This document shows, in pieces, positions 60,401 through 64,000 of a stretch of DNA of 64,000 bases. Where the stretch lies: contig WGLR01000006.1 of the NCBI GenBank assembly GCA_016125475.1, positions 155,990 through 219,989 on the forward strand, given 5' to 3'. The notes under the pieces are model-generated. The model was not told the origin of the DNA. It made no database searches and worked only from the letters and a program-made list of their open reading frames with translations. Every line of letters starts with the position of its first letter. Position 1 is the stretch's first letter. A program made the translations under genes and the position numbers. The stretch comes from Betaproteobacteria bacterium. Its GTDB lineage: Bacteria; Pseudomonadota; Gammaproteobacteria; Burkholderiales; Ga0077523.

Positions 60401-63400
60401 AAGCTCGTCTACTGGACGAAGGACTTCACGGACGTGCTCGACTGGCAGGCCGACGTCGCGCGGTTCGACCTCCACTCGATCGGTGCGACCGTCGTGAACC
60501 CGGACTGGGCGAAGCCGCAGTTCCGCGACATCGACCGCAACGACTTCCGGCTCTTCGACGTCTCGGCCGGACTGCGTTTCACGTCGCCCACCGTCGATGC
60601 CTCGAACGTCACGATCGAGCAGTCGGTGCCCCCGTTCTACACGAACGTCGTCTCCAATCCGAGCTTCGAGAACGGCACGACGGGCTGGTCCGTGAATTCG
60701 GGGGCTTCCATCTCGACGGCGGCACCCGGCGCCTACGACGGCACGAAGTTCTTCATACCGGGGAACGTACCCCAGGGGGCGGCGGAACAGTCGATCGATC
60801 TGGTGGCGGCCGGATTCACGGCGGGCCAGCTCGACTCGGGCGCGATCGACCTCGCGTTCGGCGGGCGCGTGCGCACGGCCGCGGAGGATCCGCGCGACAC
60901 GGGTTCGGTCGCGCTGCGTTTCCTCGACGCGAACGGCAACCTGATCCGGTCGCAGACCGTCAACGCGTCCAGTGCCGCGGATCGCTGGGAACTCGTGAGC
61001 GGGCGTGTGACGGTGCCCACGGGCGCGCGCTTCGCGGTACTGCGCTTCGACGCGGAGCGCCGCTCGGGCGGGACGGACGACGCGTGGTTCGATTCAGCCT
61101 TCGTCTACGAGGTCGGCGACGCGTACGTGCCAGATCTGGGTGCGTACGGGGCCGGGACGTCCGAAGCCCCGGCGCAGGCCGCCAGACAGATCCTGCTGCG
61201 ATACCCGGATCTCTACACCGACTGGGAAAAGAACGCGCCGCACACGATCGCGTGGCAGACCGTGAACAACACCGACTATTCGTCGGTGCGAATCGATCTC
61301 GTGCAGGACACGCCCGAGGGCCCGAAATTCGTCGCGAACATCGTCGCGGCGACGCCGGACACCGGCCAGTATGTCTGGATCCCCTCGAACTCGGGCATCG
61401 ACTTCGGCACGAAGGGCCTGAGGATCCAGGTCTCGCTCGTGAATGCGCCGGGCGTCATCGATCGCGGTCAGGAGGCGTTCACCGTCCCCGAGGACGGGCA
61501 GAACTACTACGTGAACGACGGTTCGACGACCGGAGACGTCTTCACGACCGCGCCGGGCGACAACCGCAACACGGGCAAGACGCCCGATGCACCGAAGCCC
61601 AATCCGGTCAACGTGATGCGCACCTACTCGCTCGTCGCGGGTTCGGTGATGCACGTCGATACCGGCAACTACCCGATGATCGACCCGATCGCCGCCTCCG
61701 GCAGCGTTGACGTGACGCTCGTGGGCGGGCCGGGTGTCGGGCTCGACGAAGGTTTCACGATCACGGGTCCGTCGGATCCCGCGGACGTCGCCCGGCTGTT
61801 CCCGGCGATCCCGGGCGATCGCACGCGCGCGCTCGTGGACCTCAACCAGGCGGATTACGTGACGATCGAGCACCTCACGCTCGAGAACGCGAACCGCGGG
61901 CTCTACGTCCACAACGGGTCGAGCAACTTCAACGCGTCGTTCATCACGGCCGACGGCATGGCCTCGGACGGCATCTCGATCGACAGCAACACGCCGTTCG
62001 GGGTGTTCGATCACCTCGTGTCGTTCAACAACGCAGGCTACGGCGTCGTGATCAACGGGCCGATCAGGACCCTCTCGAATTCCGTCGCGTACGGCAACTC
62101 GAAGACGGGCTTCGCGCTCTCGGGTGCAGTCGGCCAGGTCACGGACAACACGGCCTACAACAACGGCGACTGGGGCTTCAGCCTGTCGAGCCCGGGGTCC
62201 GTGGTCGTCCAGCGCAACGCGTCCTACGGCAACCGCGCCGGGATCACGATGAGCAGTGCGAGTGCAGGCGCGATCATCGGTGACACCGACGTCTCGCACG
62301 GCAACGGCAACCTCGTCTACAACAACCGCGATGGCGGCATCTACGTGTCCTACGGCGGCACCGTGGCGGGCAACACCGTCTACGGCCATCACGCGAACGG
62401 GGCCTGGGGCATCAACGCCTATTCCGGTGTGACGGTCCAGTCGAACGTCGTCTACGACAACACGAACGGTGTCTACGACTACTACGGCGGGGGCGTCTCG
62501 TACAACCGCGTCTACGACAACGTGAACGACGGCATCTCCGTCACGAACACCAACGTGACCGGTAACGTCGTGTACTCGAACGGGCTGGGCCTGCGTCTCA
62601 ACGAGAACTACAACACGCCGATCACGGTCCGCAACAACCTGATCTACGCGAACACGCAGCGTGGCGTGCTCATCGGCGGTCCGGCTGTCACCTTCATCAG
62701 CAACACCGTGTACCAGCCGCTCGGCGACGCCGTGCGGCTCGATAACGCGTCGGGCATCGGGCTCTACGACAACATCCTCGCATCGGACGGCGGCTATGCG
62801 CTGGCCGTGAATGCGAACAGCCAGACGGGATTCGCGTCGGACTACAACCTGTTCGTGCCGTCCGCGACGGGCATCCTCGGCTCCTGGCAGGGCGCGGACC
62901 GGACCACGCTCGACAGCTGGCGCGGTGCGTCCTTCACGGACGCGCACAGCCTCGTGGCGGATCCGCAGTTCGTGAATCCCGCCGGTGCCGACGGCGTGCT
63001 CGGCTTCGTGAGCGTCGCCCAGGACGGGCGAGACGACGACTTCCACGAGCGCAGCGCGAACGGCGGTTTCGCGGGCGGCAGCGGTCTCGCTCCCGTGCGC
63101 GACGCCACGACCGGTCTCCCCGTGATGATCGCGCCCACCACACTCGTGAGTGTCCCCGACCTGCAGTCGCCCGTGATCGACCGCGGTCGTGCGTCGGACG
63201 ACTACTCGAACGAGCCCGCGCCGAACGGCGGCTACATCAACATCGGTGCGTACGGCAACACGGATCAGGCTGCCCGGAGCCCGACGCAGTACGTCACGAT
63301 CCTCACCCCCACGACCGGCACGCGCGTCGGCCAGGGCAGCACGTTCACGATCGAGTGGCGGTCGAGCGGGTTCAGCGGCAACGTGAACATCGACTACACC

Positions 63401-64000
63401 GGTGGTGGCGTGACCGGATTCACGACGCTCGCGGCGGACGAGGCGAACGACGGGAGCTACTCGTGGACCGTGGATGCGGCGACCTTCGTGGCGGGCACCG
63501 ACTACCAGATCCGCATCAGTTCGGCCGATTCGCCGGCCGTTACCGCGACCACCGGTCAGTTCTCGGTCCTCCTGCCGATCCACTACTACTACGTGAACGA
63601 CGGCTCGCAAGTCGGCGACGAATACACGACGGCCGTCGGCAGCGACACGAACGACGGTCTCACACCCGACAAGCCGAAGGCGTCGATCCGTTCCGTGCTG
63701 GACACCTACGACCTGAACCCGGGCGACATCATCCTCGTCGATACCGGCTATTACCTGCTCGGCACGAACATCCCGGTCGCCGCCCAGGACAGTGGTGTGA
63801 CGATCGAGGGGTCGGTGGGAGTGGGACACGCGAGCGTGCTGGATCGGGGGAACACGAATGCGGGCACGGCGGTGTTCGAGCTGCAGGGGGCGAGTGACGT
63901 GACGCTGTCGCACCTGTCGGTGACGGGAGCGCAGACGGGGATCTGGGCGTCGAACACGGCGAACTCGGACCGGCTGACGGTCGAGGACAGTGCGATCTAC
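42488..64000 (+). CDS. Giant LEPR-XLL/RTX/beta-helix surface adhesin-like protein, 3'-truncated by window edge (at least 7171 codons)
   Basis: Frame starting ATG 42488 (in-frame TGA at 42482) was read by eye through to 64000 without meeting a stop; LEPRLLLS at residues 59-66; repeats, RTX and beta-helix all fall in the same frame; not in supplied ORF track because it does not terminate in the window. Confidence 0.92.
   Translation, partial: [7171 protein letters not shown]
42662..42685 (+). other. LEPR-XLL N-terminal motif (LEPRLLLS) of the giant protein
   Basis: Codons CTG GAG CCG CGA CTG CTG CTC TCC. Confidence 0.85.
43600..52600 (+). repeat. Long array of degenerate Gly/Ala/Val/Thr-rich protein repeats ([36 protein letters not shown] type)
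   Basis: Repeated motif in translated frame, e.g. [66 protein letters not shown]; boundaries approximate. Confidence 0.85.
52814..53735 (+). repeat. About four copies of a TGDxVxYxxxxxxxIGGLxxGxxYYVxxVDxxTVKL module
   Basis: [147 protein letters not shown]. Confidence 0.85.
56759..57750 (+). other. RTX (GGxGxDxxxG) calcium-binding nonapeptide repeat block
   Basis: [33 protein letters not shown] ... [53 protein letters not shown]. Confidence 0.95.
57930..59125 (+). other. Beta-propeller-like repeats (VAWTDxxSGxxxVxxAxxxxGxWxxLGGSASG)
   Basis: Repeated [32 protein letters not shown] / [35 protein letters not shown] / [16 protein letters not shown]. Confidence 0.65.
59150..60600 (+). other. 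Right-handed beta-helix domain 1
   Basis: Repeated NxI/NTI/NNT rungs ([36 protein letters not shown]...). Confidence 0.75.
60650..61115 (+). other. Carbohydrate-binding-module-like domain
   Basis: [35 protein letters not shown], a common start of CBM-like jelly-roll domains. Confidence 0.5.
61190..63290 (+). other. Large module A: Ig-like segment plus YYVNDGS linker plus beta-helix
   Basis: [28 protein letters not shown]...[57 protein letters not shown]...[30 protein letters not shown]. Confidence 0.75.
63295..64000 (+). other. Large module B (partial): second copy of Ig-like plus YYVNDGS plus beta-helix module
   Basis: [27 protein letters not shown]...[57 protein letters not shown]; homologous to module A. 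Confidence 0.75.

Noticed and set aside
56950-61710. 1586-aa + strand ORF
   Set aside because: Alternative frame of the giant gene; Arg/Gly-rich translation without domain content, while the frame from 42488 gives RTX and beta-helix.
61094-63913. 939-aa minus-strand ORF
   Set aside because: Antisense shadow of the beta-helix module; same codon register.

Overview
GC-rich proteobacterial-type chromosomal window; the left ~42 kb is core metabolism and motility. From left to right it contains: (1) an SUF Fe-S assembly cluster (A-type carrier, sufBCDS, a SufU-type scaffold, a NifU/Nfu-like protein, a Rieske protein); (2) a reverse-strand block with a DUF4124 protein, two YceI proteins, cytochrome b561 and a small beta-barrel protein; (3) a flagellar block (flhB-flhA-flhF-flhG-fliA-motC/motD, then flgN, flgM and flgA on the reverse strand); (4) a GGDEF diguanylate cyclase; (5) a nitrate respiration locus (narXL, narK1, narK2, narGHJI, PpiC-type isomerase, porin), followed by a degenerate MCP-hairpin protein, a translationally overlapping ODP-like metallo-beta-lactamase-fold protein and a SirB2-like membrane protein; (6) one giant open reading frame on the + strand from 42488 to beyond the window edge (at least 7171 codons). 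The giant frame is missing from the supplied ORF track because it has no stop inside the window. The track's longest entries (2503, 2446 and 939 aa, minus strand) are codon-register shadows of it. The giant protein starts with an LEPRLLLS motif and then shows long Gly/Ala/Val/Thr-rich repeats, YYV-type linker repeats, an internal RTX block, beta-propeller-like repeats and repeated beta-helix modules. No tRNA, rRNA, CRISPR array or insertion sequence was recognised. All family assignments come from reading the translations; no searches were run.
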